DNA from: Clostridia bacterium
GTDB lineage: Bacteria > Bacillota > Clostridia > Oscillospirales > Acutalibacteraceae
Assembly: GCA_017416485.1 (NCBI GenBank)
Contig: JAFQCH010000042.1
Span: 1-64,000, forward strand
Direction: 5' to 3'
DNA: 64,000 nt
This document shows positions 25,334 through 34,428 of the stretch, piece by piece. The position numbers were made by a program, and so were the translations under genes. The notes under the pieces are model-generated. The model was given only the letters and a program-made list of their open reading frames with translations. It was not told the DNA's origin and made no database searches. Within the stretch, counting starts at the first letter, position 1. Every line of letters begins with the position of its first letter.

Positions 25334-26752
25334 TCAAGCGGTCTTTCCTGCTGTTTCAAGGTCTGCGCCCTTGGTTTCTTTAACAGAACGAAGCAACAGA
25401 ACAACCGCAACACTGACTGACGGCACGGCAACGAGCAGGCAGCTTGCCCACACAGGGATGGCAAGAATACCGACCACCATGGCAATATAGCCCAATGCCA
25501 TGCCGATAATAACAAGCAATCCTTCCGCACCGACCACGGATGCACGGATTTCGGTGGGCACCTTTTCGGTCATCATAATATTCATATAATCTCTGCCGAT
25601 CCAGTAACCGCCCTGATAGAAGCCGCAGAAGGCACCGATGAGGTAAGCATTCCAGCCCTTGTTGATGCCGACGGCAAACAGAATAAAAAAGATGACACAA
25701 AGGGATGAATAAAACGCAATCGTATTTTTTCTGCCGAATCGGTCGGCAACAAAGCCCGAAGTGAAGGTCAGAAACGCATACACAATGGGAAGAACAAACA
25801 AAGCGTTTGTGACGGCCTGGGTGCTCATGCCTGCAATGTGCATGGCAGATTCGTAATAAAGCCCCACCGAAGCAATGGCGGTATCAAAAACAATGTGGGA
25901 AATAATCAGATTACGGGTGTCTTTGTTCTTAAAAATATACTTACAGGCATTGAAAACACCGTGGTTTTTGTCGTCCGCCTGTTTTTGCTGCTTCTGCAGT
26001 CTTTTTTCTTCCTCGCGTTCTTCAATGGGACGGGACAGATAGGCGATGCGTTCTTCCAAAAAGACTTTTGTGTCTTTGGAAAACAAAAGCACCAACAGAC
26101 AAATCACAAAGCCGAACAGCGACGGCACAAAGAATACTTTCCGCCACAGAGTCGGGTCATTGCCCATGAGGGCAGAACGCAACATCGGAACGAATACAAC
26201 ACCGACAATACCCAGACTTTTCAGCAGACTGTAAATGCGGGCACGTTTTTCTTTGGGGGCAACTTCAAGAATATAAATGATCTGAATATCATGTCCCATA
26301 AAAAAGCTGATGAGTGCGGAACCGAACAGGAACACATAATAGTTCGGCGCAATGGAAGTGACAAACAAGCCCAGTGTCATACCGAGGGTGGACATGACAA
26401 ACAACGGCTTTCTGCCGAATTTGTCGGCAAGTGCCTTATAAAACGGAGTGATGATGCCGAAGACATAGCTGACCACATTGATGGTCTGATGCAAGGCCAG
26501 CCCTTCTTCATATTGATAGGTTTTGCCGAACACACCGATGTTGACAAAAAATTCGGTGATGTATGCCGATTGCAGGGAATTGGGCAGGTTGCTTGTTACT
26601 TCATCAAGCACATTGACAAAGGCGATCAGAAACAGCAACACGGCAAAATAGCCGGCATACGTGCCCTTGCTCTGCTGTTTTTGCAAACGGTTCAGTTGAC
26701 GGGCTTCCCTTTGTTTTTGCTTTTGCAACGCGGATGCATAATCCTTTTTCAT
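25334..26752 (-). CDS. Major facilitator superfamily transporter
   Basis: 472 residues with twelve predicted membrane helices. MFS loop motif ADKFGRKPLF (between TM2 and TM3) and its second-half counterpart VADRFGRKNTIAFY. The N-terminal cytoplasmic tail of about 30 residues is very basic and Gln-rich (QKQKQREARQLNRLQKQQSK). The central loop (about 225-270) is charged and helical. Substrate cannot be deduced; there is no adjacent enzyme operon. AGGAGG ribosome site. Possibly cotranscribed with the DUF4304 gene upstream (85-base gap). Confidence 0.9.
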   Translation of the reverse strand: MKKDYASALQKQKQREARQLNRLQKQQSKGTYAGYFAVLLFLIAFVNVLDEVTSNLPNSLQSAYITEFFVNIGVFGKTYQYEEGLALHQTINVVSYVFGIITPFYKALADKFGRKPLFVMSTLGMTLGLFVTSIAPNYYVFLFGSALISFFMGHDIQIIYILEVAPKEKRARIYSLLKSLGIVGVVFVPMLRSALMGNDPTLWRKVFFVPSLFGFVICLLVLLFSKDTKVFLEERIAYLSRPIEEREEEKRLQKQQKQADDKNHGVFNACKYIFKNKDTRNLIISHIVFDTAIASVGLYYESAMHIAGMSTQAVTNALFVLPIVYAFLTFTSGFVADRFGRKNTIAFYSSLCVIFFILFAVGINKGWNAYLIGAFCGFYQGGYWIGRDYMNIMMTEKVPTEIRASVVGAEGLLVIIGMALGYIAMVVGILAIPVWASCLLVAVPSVSVAVVLLLRSVKETKGADLETAGKTA

Positions 26753-26836
26753 AATAAAACCTCCTTATGCAGGTTACTTTCAGTTTAGCACACACACAGA
26801 AGAAACGCAAGAATAATAGAAAAATACACCTCTTTT

Positions 26837-27622
26837 TCAGGAGGTGCAAAGTTCAATTTCTAATTCTTTTGCCAATTTTTCAAGATGAGACAAATGGCCT
26901 CTGTTTGCATCGTAGATCGTAACAAAACCGTCTTCTGCTGCTATGACCTTTTCGGTTTCATTGGTCCGTGCGTTGCGATACATGATCCATTTTCCTTTTT
27001 TCAGATATACCTGACTGCCATATTCAATTTTACGCTTATATTCAGCAAGTACATTCCGATAATGGGCATTGAACAGACGGGTGGCTTCTTCAAGATCACC
27101 CCGCCTGCCTGCGATCATGGATTCTTCAAGCAAAATCAAATGATTGGAGAATCTATCAAAACGAGGGAATTCTGCTCTGTGTGCTAAAATTGCATCACGG
27201 CTGTTGAGAACATCAAAAACAGGAATCACATCATTTTCAAGCTGTTTCACAATGTCTTCCCCGATTTTTTCGGAGTCTTCATCCAAGTCATAAATTTTTT
27301 CTTTTCCGTCCGGAAAAACGCCGAGCGTACTGCGGATATTGCACTCATATTCGTGATAATATTTTTTGAGAGGTGCGGTGACAACAAATTGCCGCTGTGC
27401 ACATTCGGGAACGCGAATGCCGAGATCGACCCAAAGCACACCAAAAACACCCTTGGCAGGACAGCCGTTTTGCAAGGTAATGACTTGCGATATGTCCTCA
27501 TCAACAAAACGATGCATGGTTCTGCCGTGCTTTCGGAACCCAAGCGGTTTTAAATATGCATATACAATTTTTTGGATCACATCCACGCTTTGCGTTGTGG
27601 GACTTTTCTTTGTGTCGGACAC
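26837..27622 (-). CDS. DUF4304-like protein
   Basis: 261 residues, soluble. The N-terminal LKPLGFRKHGRTMHRFVDED followed by VITLQNGCPAKGVFGVLWVDLGI matches the DUF4304 pattern (GFKK.GR..R, then a strand ending in Q.G). The family is of unknown function, often near toxin-immunity or interbacterial-competition loci in other bacteria. The C-terminal 100 residues are helical, then a WIMYRNARTNETEKVIAAED strand region. Last gene of a three-gene minus-strand unit with the next two entries. Hairpin CACCTC/GAGGTG overlaps its stop. Confidence 0.7.
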   Translation of the reverse strand: MSDTKKSPTTQSVDVIQKIVYAYLKPLGFRKHGRTMHRFVDEDISQVITLQNGCPAKGVFGVLWVDLGIRVPECAQRQFVVTAPLKKYYHEYECNIRSTLGVFPDGKEKIYDLDEDSEKIGEDIVKQLENDVIPVFDVLNSRDAILAHRAEFPRFDRFSNHLILLEESMIAGRRGDLEEATRLFNAHYRNVLAEYKRKIEYGSQVYLKKGKWIMYRNARTNETEKVIAAEDGFVTIYDANRGHLSHLEKLAKELEIELCTS

Positions 27623-27643
27623 ATAATCACCGCCTTTTTTGTT

Positions 27644-27922
27644 TTAACCAATCTTCTTTTTTAATTTACGCTGTATAATATCATGAATTGTAAAAATGTG
27701 ATACTTTCCGATTCCGTATTCGATTGCAACAAAGAATACAACAGCTTCACCGTCTGTCACATAATATACCTGCCCGAAAAACGGATTGACAACATGCTTT
27801 TTGCCGAGAATAACAACAATATGCGGATATTCATGCCAGTCTGCCTGCATTATCTTCACACCGTGATAACAAACATCCGAACCGAAAGGAAAAAAGCCGA
27901 GATATGAAGTTCTTACGATCAT
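27644..27922 (-). CDS. Hypothetical small protein (92 residues)
   Basis: Begins MIVRTSYLGFFPFGSDVCYH, using ATG 27922 because GAGGGG lies 6 bases before it; an ATG at 27937 overlaps the previous stop. Rich in aromatic and beta-branched residues, ending in a basic tail RKLKKKIG. No signal peptide or clear membrane helix. I recognise no family. Position between the EF-Tu-like and DUF4304 genes, with 11- and 21-base gaps, suggests one operon. Confidence 0.6.
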   Translation of the reverse strand: MIVRTSYLGFFPFGSDVCYHGVKIMQADWHEYPHIVVILGKKHVVNPFFGQVYYVTDGEAVVFFVAIEYGIGKYHIFTIHDIIQRKLKKKIG

Positions 27923-27933
27923 AAAAATTCCCC

Positions 27934-28281
27934 TCATACAGTTTTTTCGACAGTATCGTATTTGTTCAACAAAACCGAATTAAAGATTTGCAATATCGTA
28001 GCACAGCCGACAACACGTGCTCCCTCTTGAATATTGATTTTCTTCCCTATCCACAGACAATGCGGATATGCCTCAGGGGAAAGAAAGGTAATTGTACCTT
28101 TTGCAGTGCCGTCAGGAGCAACAGTCTGCACATCATAATAATGATGTACTCCGGTGGTCAGGTAATTATCTGTTATCAGATGATGAGGACGATACCCGTC
28201 TGCTGACGGATTTTTTCTGATTCCGTTGAATTCAAACAGCACTTCGACATCCGGTTCCTGATCGAAAATAGTTTTCTCCAT
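27934..28281 (-). CDS. EF-Tu C-terminal-like beta-barrel protein
   Basis: 115 residues. VEVLFEFNGIRKNPSADGYR followed by PHHLITDNYLTTGVHHYY and AKGTITFLSPEAYPHCLWIG resembles the C-terminal (domain 3) barrel of EF-Tu/EF1A, seen as stand-alone small proteins in gut bacteria and of unknown function. No GTPase domain. First gene of the three-gene unit. Ribosome site AAGAGGTGATTGC. Function unknown; a binding module or immunity-like protein is possible. Confidence 0.65.
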   Translation of the reverse strand: MEKTIFDQEPDVEVLFEFNGIRKNPSADGYRPHHLITDNYLTTGVHHYYDVQTVAPDGTAKGTITFLSPEAYPHCLWIGKKINIQEGARVVGCATILQIFNSVLLNKYDTVEKTV

Positions 28282-28316
28282 GCAATCACCTCTTTTTTAT
28301 TATACCACAGAAATAT

Positions 28317-28351
28317 AATAACCGCAACCTTGTATCAAGATTACGGTTATT
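28317..28351 (-). terminator. Terminator-like hairpin next to tRNA-Ser fragment
   Basis: AATAACCG (28317-28324) pairs with CGGTTATT (28344-28351), immediately 3' (minus strand) of a 22-base copy of the tRNA-Ser 3' end. It looks like the terminator of a lost second tRNA-Ser gene. Confidence 0.55.
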
Positions 28352-28354
28352 CTT

Positions 28355-28376
28355 TGGCGGAGAGTTAGGGATTCGA
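28355..28376 (-). pseudogene. tRNA-Ser 3'-end fragment
   Basis: TGGCGGAGAGTTAGGGATTCGA is identical to 28723-28744, the acceptor and T-arm 3' part of the intact tRNA-Ser including CCA. It is interrupted in the T-loop by a GC-rich module (28368-28523). Remnant of a duplicated tRNA or an attachment-site duplication. Confidence 0.65.
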
Positions 28377-28523
28377 TTCGCGCGCCTGCGGGCGCTTGGT
28401 CGCTCGCGGTCAAAACAGGCTGACGGCCCCGTCCCCCTTTGTCTGCTTTGCAGACATTTCCCCCACACCGTGGGGGAATCTTCCACCGGACTGTCATTCA
28501 CTCCCGCGCCGCTTCGAATCCCT
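28368..28523. repeat. GC-rich inverted-repeat module A in T-arm-like ends
   Basis: Starts GGGATTCGA and ends TTCGAATCCCTGACTTCTG, so the ends form an inverted repeat resembling a tRNA T-arm. The first 51 bases (28368-28418) are identical to module B. The interior has hairpins TGTCTGC/GCAGACA and TCCCCCAC/GTGGGGGA. No credible ORF. Confidence 0.6.
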
Positions 28524-28576
28524 GACTTCTGACTGTAAAACAAAACAAACCACCGCAAGGGTGGAAAGTTTCTTTC

Positions 28577-28670
28577 GGGATTCGATTCGCGCGCCTGCGG
28601 GCGCTTGGTCGCTCGCGGTCAAAACAGTCCACCGGACTGTTTCTCTGTGCCGCTCGTCCTTCGAATCCCT
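28577..28670. repeat. GC-rich inverted-repeat module B
   Basis: Its first 51 bases (28577-28627) are identical to 28368-28418. It contains ACAGTCC/GGACTGT hairpin and ends TTCGAATCCCT. The tract after it (28659-28711) repeats 28512-28564 with few mismatches, so the whole unit including a hairpin tail is duplicated. Confidence 0.6.
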
Positions 28671-28687
28671 AACTTCTGTCTGTAAAA

Positions 28688-28720
28688 CAAAACAAACCAC
28701 CGCAAAGGTGGTTTGTTTTG
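28688..28720 (-). terminator. Terminator of tRNA-Ser
   Basis: CAAAACAAACCACC (28688-28701) and GGTGGTTTGTTTTG (28707-28720) form a perfect 14-bp stem right after the tRNA 3' end on the minus strand. Confidence 0.8.
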
Positions 28721-28722
28721 TT

Positions 28723-28808
28723 TGGCGGAGAGTTAGGGATTCGAACCCTAGGTACTTGCGTACACAGCATTTCGAGTGCTGCACCTTCGACCACTCGGAC
28801 AACTCTCC
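28723..28808 (-). tRNA. tRNA-Ser (anticodon CGA)
   Basis: 86 nt including encoded CCA. Acceptor GGAGAGT pairs with ACTCTCC, discriminator G. The anticodon loop is CTCGAAA giving CGA, which reads UCG. A long variable arm (TGTACGCAAGTAC) is typical of serine tRNAs; T-arm AGGGTTCGAACCCT. Promoter at 28834-28862 and terminator at 28688-28720. Confidence 0.95.
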
Positions 28809-28833
28809 GTATATTGCTGAAAACAACACAAAG

Positions 28834-28862
28834 ATATTAGCAGAATCTGTGCCGATTGTCAA
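28834..28862 (-). promoter_or_regulatory. Promoter of tRNA-Ser
   Basis: Minus strand TTGACA (28862-28857), 17-base spacer, TAATAT (28839-28834), 26 bases before the tRNA. Confidence 0.75.
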
Positions 28863-28945
28863 GATAAAAATACAGTCTTTTTGTTTTCTTACAAAAAAAC
28901 AACGGTCAAGGGACTTATATCCGATGACCGTTGTATAATTTGCTT

Positions 28946-30271
28946 TTATTCCGTAACGGGAATAAAGGTATTGAGTGTTTCAAGACCGACCGAAACACGA
29001 AGCACAAGGCGTGCATCCCCTGCATCCAATATGCCGTCATCGTCTGCATCAGCCAGTGCCGTCTGTTGCGGTGTCAGTGTTTCCAATCCGACAGAAGCAC
29101 GCAAAATAAAACGGGCATCACCTGCGGTCAATTTACCGTCGCCGTCAATATCGCCTTTCGGCTGACCGTAAACGGAGTATGCACACACCGAGCAGGTATA
29201 AAGCGCATGCTTGTTTTCCTTGTCGTATTCCCCTGCTGTGAATTCATGGGGCTCTGCCGCGCCATCCAAGTCACAGTTATTGCAACGCTCGGCATGACCG
29301 TCGGCATCTTTCACATAGTAAACCTCGTGCGGCAGGGTTTCGCCGTAAGGACTTTCGCAGATTGTACACACAGCCTGTTCTGCACAGGTGGCTGCACCGC
29401 CCTCGCAATCAAAGCGGAAAGACTGCCCGCAATAATCGCAATCGGCTTCGTGCATATTGTTGCCTATGTAGAAATAATCTTCAAACTTATGCCCTTGCAC
29501 ATCCACATACACACTGAACCGTGCAGAAAGTTCGCCGAAAGATATATTGACCTGATTTTCGCCGAGTGTCCATTCCGAAGCGACTGTCTGCTTGTCATTG
29601 ATCAAAACTTCCTTGCCCGTCAGTGCAGACAGAACGGCAGGAGAACAGAACTGCACACTGCCGTCTGCATAGGTCACCTGCAAAATCAATCCCTCTGCCG
29701 TGAAAGGATAAGCCTTGTATTCCACCGATTCTCCGTTTTCATTGAAACCGGTTGCTGCAAAAGCTTCTGCATCAAGATAAATCCGTTTTGCGGGGTATTC
29801 GGCAATGCTGATATCGGAAATTGTTTTGTCGGCATCGGGCAATTGTGTTGTAACAAACACCTGATACTGTGCGGTCAATTCACCGAATGCCAGCATGACA
29901 TTATACTGCTTTTCCGTCATCCATTGATTCTGTGCATTCTGCACGGTTTTATTCAGAACGGTGAATTCACTGCCGGCAAGGGACATGTTTTCGTCAAAGG
30001 AAAACACTTTGGTGGAGTCATCCGCATAGGTAAATGTGATTTCAAGTCCCCCAAAATCAATGGGGTAATAAGAATAGGTGACCTTGCTGACGGTTTCTGT
30101 CTGTTCATTCCACACACTTTCCGTACGAAACACGGCATCCGCAACCGAATAAATCAGCTTTTCGGGCCGGGCTGTGATTTCCATTTTTACAGGGGCTTCG
30201 CTTGCGGAGGCAGAAACGGCACAAACAAGCAATAAAACAAGGGTAACAAATGCAAATATCAGTTTTTTCAT
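28946..30271 (-). CDS. Secreted dockerin protein with Ig-like and Cys-pair domains
   Basis: 441 residues from ATG 30271 (AGGAGG 9 bases upstream). Signal peptide KKLIFAFVTLVLLLVCAVSA. Residues about 30-270 hold two bacterial Ig-like domains of the Big_3 kind (LTAQYQVFVTTQLP; QVNISFGELSARFSVYV). Residues about 275-370 contain four CxxC pairs (CDYCGQ, CTICES, CNNCDL, CSVCAY), zinc-ribbon-like stalk repeats. The C-terminus is a type I dockerin: two Ca-binding loops GDIDGDGKLTAGDARFILRA and DADDDGILDAGDARLVLRVS, each ending SVGLETL. The dockerin would dock to a cohesin elsewhere. It lies 14 bases after the C39-like gene, likely one transcript. Confidence 0.9.
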   Translation of the reverse strand: MKKLIFAFVTLVLLLVCAVSASASEAPVKMEITARPEKLIYSVADAVFRTESVWNEQTETVSKVTYSYYPIDFGGLEITFTYADDSTKVFSFDENMSLAGSEFTVLNKTVQNAQNQWMTEKQYNVMLAFGELTAQYQVFVTTQLPDADKTISDISIAEYPAKRIYLDAEAFAATGFNENGESVEYKAYPFTAEGLILQVTYADGSVQFCSPAVLSALTGKEVLINDKQTVASEWTLGENQVNISFGELSARFSVYVDVQGHKFEDYFYIGNNMHEADCDYCGQSFRFDCEGGAATCAEQAVCTICESPYGETLPHEVYYVKDADGHAERCNNCDLDGAAEPHEFTAGEYDKENKHALYTCSVCAYSVYGQPKGDIDGDGKLTAGDARFILRASVGLETLTPQQTALADADDDGILDAGDARLVLRVSVGLETLNTFIPVTE

Positions 30272-30285
30272 GTCTTTCTTCCTCC

Positions 30286-33200
30286 TTACTTCAAAATAAC
30301 GCCCTGATTGCCCAAAAGATCCCAACGGGCTTTGAAGGTGCTGCTGCTGAAAGACAGACAAGCATTGTCATAGGGATCCATCATATAAATTTTGCTTCCG
30401 TCATAGCCGCACAAAACAGTGACATGCGTTCCGCGGGGATACGAGAAGTATTCATACTTGCCGTTGCCGCGGTCAATATACCATTCGTTGACGGTGCTGG
30501 GCACGTTCATGTTGTAGGTAGACCATACAATAACGGGATACCCGTCGGCAAGGTAGCCGAGCAGCTCGTTGTATGAGCAACCCGTAATACACACGGCGGT
30601 TTCCTTGCCGCCTTTTCTGTTCACGGCTGTTTGCAGAGCTTTTGTGACAGCGGGCGAGAAAACACCGTAGCCGGGATTTTCGCTTGTGTAGGTGCAACGA
30701 GGGTCGCCGACAAATTTTTCATTGATATCGGGGCCAACGGGATAGCCGTTGATATAACGGATATTTTCACGCGGGATGATGCTGACCATATCCGCAGTGG
30801 TGTATTTATAGTTGTAATATCCCAACAGCATTGCGCAACTTGCGGCTTCGCATCCCGTGGGATAATCGGGCAACTGGCTGACGAGCTTCACCTGCATGCG
30901 TGTTACATTGATACGGCAGGTTGCCGTTTTGCCGTTGCTTGTTTTTGCGGTGATGGTTGCCGTGCCCATTTTCAGCACATGCACAAGCCCGTCAGCGGCA
31001 ACGGTTGCAATGGATTTGTCGGAGCTTGTGAAGGTGGAACCCTCGTATTTTTCTTTATTCTGGTCATACACGGTGACATAGAACCAAGCGCCCTGCTCCA
31101 CGGAATAAGCACTGCTGCTGAAAGATATGGATGTCGGCACGGTTCTGACGGTAACGGTGCAGGTTGCTTTTTTGCCGTTGAAGGTGCCGGCGGTGATGGT
31201 TACCGTGCCGGGCGACACGGCAATAACCGTTCCGTCGGCGGCAACACGGGCAATGGCGGCATCCGTTGAAGAAAATGTGATAGCCGAAGCATACGCACCG
31301 CTGTTGACCGTTGCTTTCAGTCGGTAGCGGGCATCCACATCCAGAGTCATGCTTGTTTTATCCAAGGTAATTGAAGTCGGTGCTGCCTGTATTGTTACCG
31401 TGCAGGAACCTTTCACCCCATTGGTCAGCGTAACCGTAACGGTCACCTTACCCGGTTTTTTTGCAATCAGATGATGTTCTTCATTCAGATAGGCAATGCT
31501 TTCATCAGACACCGTCCACACCGCGCCTTCAAGTCCCTTGCCGGTATCTGTGGTTGCGGTCATGCGTACATACATTCCCACCGCAAAAGTCGTCACAGAA
31601 GCAGTTACCGTCACTTTGGTGGCACGTTCGGAAACCGTGTAAGTGCAGGATGCACAAATGCCGTTGTAAGCGGTTACGGTTACGGTGGCAGTACCTGCCT
31701 TGACGGCAGTCACCTTGCCGTTGGCATCCACAGTCAGCACGGATTTGTCGGAGCTTGCAAAGGACAGTTTGCCGAGGTAAGCATCCACTTCGGCACTTGC
31801 AGTCAGAATATGTGTATCACCCACATAAAGTGAATGAGAAGTCTTGTTCAGTTTGAGTTTCACGGGTGCGGCAAGCACAGTGATGTGGCAAGTTGCTTTT
31901 ATGCCGTTGTAAGCAACTGCCGAAATGGTTGCCGTGCCGGTTGCACGGGCGGTCACAATGCCGTTTTCAACACTTGCAACAGCAGAATTATCACTGCTCC
32001 AGACCACGCGGGAAAGGTCTATGGCTGTGTCTGCCTGTGCGGTCAGTTGCAGTTTCACCCCGACACCGATTTCGGAATCGGTTCTTGAAAGAGTCAGTTC
32101 CTGCGGGGCATTCACAACGTTCACGGTGCAGGTGGCTGTTCTGCCGTCGGTTGCGGTGGCTTTGAGGGTAACAGTACCTTCCTGCAAAGCGGTAACGGTG
32201 CCGTCAGCGGAAACTTTCACCACAGAGCCAAAGCCGCTGTAGCGCACATTTTTCTGCACGGTTGCCTCGGAAAGAACGGGATTTTTGATCTGTTCGCCGA
32301 CACCGAGGGTGAGTGTTGTTTTTTCAAACGCAAGCGCTTTTTCGGACACAACGGTAATGTTCATCTGTGCGGCAACATCATTATAGAGAGTTGCGGTGAT
32401 GGTTGTCGAACCCGCCTTCAATGCGGTCAGTGCGCCGTTGGCATTCACCTTCACAACGGTCGGGTCACTGCTTTTGTAATTGCGTGCAAATGCACCTGCA
32501 CCGTTCAGAAGAAGGGCACAGACTTCGGATTCACCGACATACATCTGCTTGTTCGGTTCTGCAAAAGCAACACTTGCGGGGGCGGGGAGCACCGTTACGT
32601 GCACATACACATCCCCTGCCGCCGTGCGCACAATGACCTGCGTTCTGCCGCATTTTTCAGCCGTAATAACACCGTCGGCAGAAATGCTGACGGTTTGTGC
32701 ATCCGCCGTCAGATATGTTGTTGCTTCAAATGCCCATGCAGACAGATCGACCGTTTCACCAACACCGAGGGTTATGCTTGCACCCGCGTTTTCAGCCGTA
32801 AAAACAGCCTCTGCTGCGGCACCGTTACAGGCAATGCCGCTTATGTAGCGGTATGCGCAAACAGAAACCGAACCGTTTGTGAGCAGATCAGCAGAAAAAC
32901 CATATTGATTGGTCTGCACATCGGCAAGGCAGACCGTGCCGGCAAACACCTTGTAGCCGTCTGCCCCGTTGACGGGCTCCCATGCAAGAGAACACATTCC
33001 CTTTGCAAGCACGGCACTTTTGATGATCGGTGCGGCCGGTGCGGTGTAAGCGGTGAGAACATCGGAAGAAGCAAGCACATTTCCATCTGCATCCGCAGCC
33101 TGCACACGGAAAAACAGTTCTGCACCGTCTTCCAGCGCTTCAATGCGCTTGGTGGTGGCGGTTTCCGATGTAAGCAGTTCCCAACCGCCTTCTTCATATA

Positions 33201-33411
33201 AGTAAATGTTGTAGCAAGCTGCACCTTCCACTGCATTCCATGCAAGGTCAACCGCATTCTGCGGACAAGCAGAAACATCCTGCGCAAATGCAATGGTGCC
33301 GACGGATTGCACCTGTGTTGCCAGCGCAGATGGCAAGGGCAGAATGCAGCCCGCCGTCAGCGCAATTGCCAGCATCAGAGCTACAAAAACAGACAAAACA
33401 TTTTTCTTCAA
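30286..33411 (-). CDS. Secreted C39-like cysteine peptidase with FN3-like and Big_2 repeats
   Basis: 1041 residues from TTG 33411, preceded by AGAGGTG; ATG 33441 lacks a ribosome site. Signal peptide KNVLSVFVALMLAIALTAGC. Two FN3-like domains (about 35-215; VDLAWNAVEGAACYNIYLYE and SLAWEPVNGADGYKVFAGTV) lead into about eight Big_2 repeats (about 220-830). The C-terminal 200 residues are a peptidase C39-like domain: catalytic Cys in YPTGCEAASCAMLLGYYNYK, His in RGTHVTVLCGYDG, Asp in YMMDPYD. Secreted processing peptidase or amidase-like enzyme on a long stalk. Upstream of the dockerin gene in the same unit. Confidence 0.87.
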   Translation of the reverse strand: MKKNVLSVFVALMLAIALTAGCILPLPSALATQVQSVGTIAFAQDVSACPQNAVDLAWNAVEGAACYNIYLYEEGGWELLTSETATTKRIEALEDGAELFFRVQAADADGNVLASSDVLTAYTAPAAPIIKSAVLAKGMCSLAWEPVNGADGYKVFAGTVCLADVQTNQYGFSADLLTNGSVSVCAYRYISGIACNGAAAEAVFTAENAGASITLGVGETVDLSAWAFEATTYLTADAQTVSISADGVITAEKCGRTQVIVRTAAGDVYVHVTVLPAPASVAFAEPNKQMYVGESEVCALLLNGAGAFARNYKSSDPTVVKVNANGALTALKAGSTTITATLYNDVAAQMNITVVSEKALAFEKTTLTLGVGEQIKNPVLSEATVQKNVRYSGFGSVVKVSADGTVTALQEGTVTLKATATDGRTATCTVNVVNAPQELTLSRTDSEIGVGVKLQLTAQADTAIDLSRVVWSSDNSAVASVENGIVTARATGTATISAVAYNGIKATCHITVLAAPVKLKLNKTSHSLYVGDTHILTASAEVDAYLGKLSFASSDKSVLTVDANGKVTAVKAGTATVTVTAYNGICASCTYTVSERATKVTVTASVTTFAVGMYVRMTATTDTGKGLEGAVWTVSDESIAYLNEEHHLIAKKPGKVTVTVTLTNGVKGSCTVTIQAAPTSITLDKTSMTLDVDARYRLKATVNSGAYASAITFSSTDAAIARVAADGTVIAVSPGTVTITAGTFNGKKATCTVTVRTVPTSISFSSSAYSVEQGAWFYVTVYDQNKEKYEGSTFTSSDKSIATVAADGLVHVLKMGTATITAKTSNGKTATCRINVTRMQVKLVSQLPDYPTGCEAASCAMLLGYYNYKYTTADMVSIIPRENIRYINGYPVGPDINEKFVGDPRCTYTSENPGYGVFSPAVTKALQTAVNRKGGKETAVCITGCSYNELLGYLADGYPVIVWSTYNMNVPSTVNEWYIDRGNGKYEYFSYPRGTHVTVLCGYDGSKIYMMDPYDNACLSFSSSTFKARWDLLGNQGVILK

Positions 33412-33605
33412 GGAACAACACCTCTTAATAAATAAAAACATGCTTATTTATGATATCATAAAACAAAACAAAAAGTCAATGAAAGAGAATAAAAAAGTAT
33501 TCTACATCAACCCCCCGTCCCCCAATCTTGGGGGCGAAAAGGTGTTTTTTTGTTATATGCAAACTGCTCACAATTGCGAGCAGTTTCCGATATAATAAAA
33601 AATAT

Positions 33606-33638
33606 ATAAGCAGTCTGTTCAAAACAAACTGCTTATAT
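33606..33638 (-). terminator. Terminator of ABC transporter operon
   Basis: TATAAGCAGT and ACTGCTTATA form a 10-bp stem just past the ATPase gene stop. A second hairpin (AACTGCTC/GAGCAGTT, about 33560-33583) and an unrelated CCCCC/GGGGG hairpin (about 33522-33536) fill the rest of 33442-33605; no gene there. Confidence 0.65.
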
Positions 33639-33648
33639 GTAAAAAATA

Positions 33649-34428
33649 TTAAAGAACTTTGCTCAAAAATGTTTTCAGACGGTCCGTTTGCGGATTGGTA
33701 AAGAATTCATACGGGGTGTTTTCTTCGGCGATCACACCTTCGTCAATAAACAGAACACGGGTGCCGACTTCGCGGGCAAATCCCATTTCGTGCGTGACGA
33801 CCACCATGGTCATACCGCTTGCGGCAAGTTCCTTCATAACGTCCAGCACTTCGCCGACCATTTCGGGGTCGAGTGCACTGGTGGGTTCGTCAAACAGCAT
33901 CACTTTGGGATTCATAGCCAATGCTCTTGCAATGGCAACACGCTGTTTCTGCCCGCCCGAAAGGGTGGACGGATAGGCACTTGCCTTTTCTTCAAGGCCG
34001 ACTCTGCGAAGCAGTTTTCTTGCTTCTTCTTCGCAATGAGCTTTGAGTTCCTTTGCGGTTTTCGGACCTGTATACTGCGGGTCTTTTTTTAGCTTTTTGA
34101 GCTTCTTTTTGCCAAGGCAATAGGGGGCGAGCATAACATTGTCCAGCACGGTTTTGTTGTTAAACAGATTGAACTGCTGGAACACCATGCCGATTTTTTC
34201 ACGGTGGCGGTTGATGTCAACATGAATATTTGCAATGTCTTCGCCTTCAAAAATGATGGAACCCGATGTGGGGTCTTCCATGCAGTTCAGGCAACGCAGG
34301 AACGTGCTCTTACCGCTGCCCGAAGGACCGATGACAACGACCTTTTCACCCTCGTGGATGGTGGTGGTGATGCCTTTGAGGACTTCATGGTCCCCGAAAC
34401 TTTTGTGCAGATCAACGACGTCTATCAC
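33649..34428 (-). CDS. Polar amino acid ABC transporter ATP-binding protein
   Basis: 259 residues from GTG 34428 ([20 protein letters not shown]), preceded by AAAGGTGG. Walker [10 protein letters not shown]-loop FQQFNLF, signature [15 protein letters not shown], Walker [16 protein letters not shown]-loop VVTHEMG: all intact and GlnQ/ArtP-like. An insert of about 25 residues ([20 protein letters not shown], around residue 120) is unusual. Energises amino acid uptake with the permease and binding protein. The start overlaps the permease end by 17 bases. Confidence 0.95.
   Translation of the reverse strand: MIDVVDLHKSFGDHEVLKGITTTIHEGEKVVVIGPSGSGKSTFLRCLNCMEDPTSGSIIFEGEDIANIHVDINRHREKIGMVFQQFNLFNNKTVLDNVMLAPYCLGKKKLKKLKKDPQYTGPKTAKELKAHCEEEARKLLRRVGLEEKASAYPSTLSGGQKQRVAIARALAMNPKVMLFDEPTSALDPEMVGEVLDVMKELAASGMTMVVVTHEMGFAREVGTRVLFIDEGVIAEENTPYEFFTNPQTDRLKTFLSKVL

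Noticed and set aside
28396..28938. 180-residue plus-strand ORF and a 122-residue minus-strand ORF across the tRNA region
   Set aside because: They run through tRNA-Ser, its terminator and the inverted-repeat modules, with no ribosome sites.
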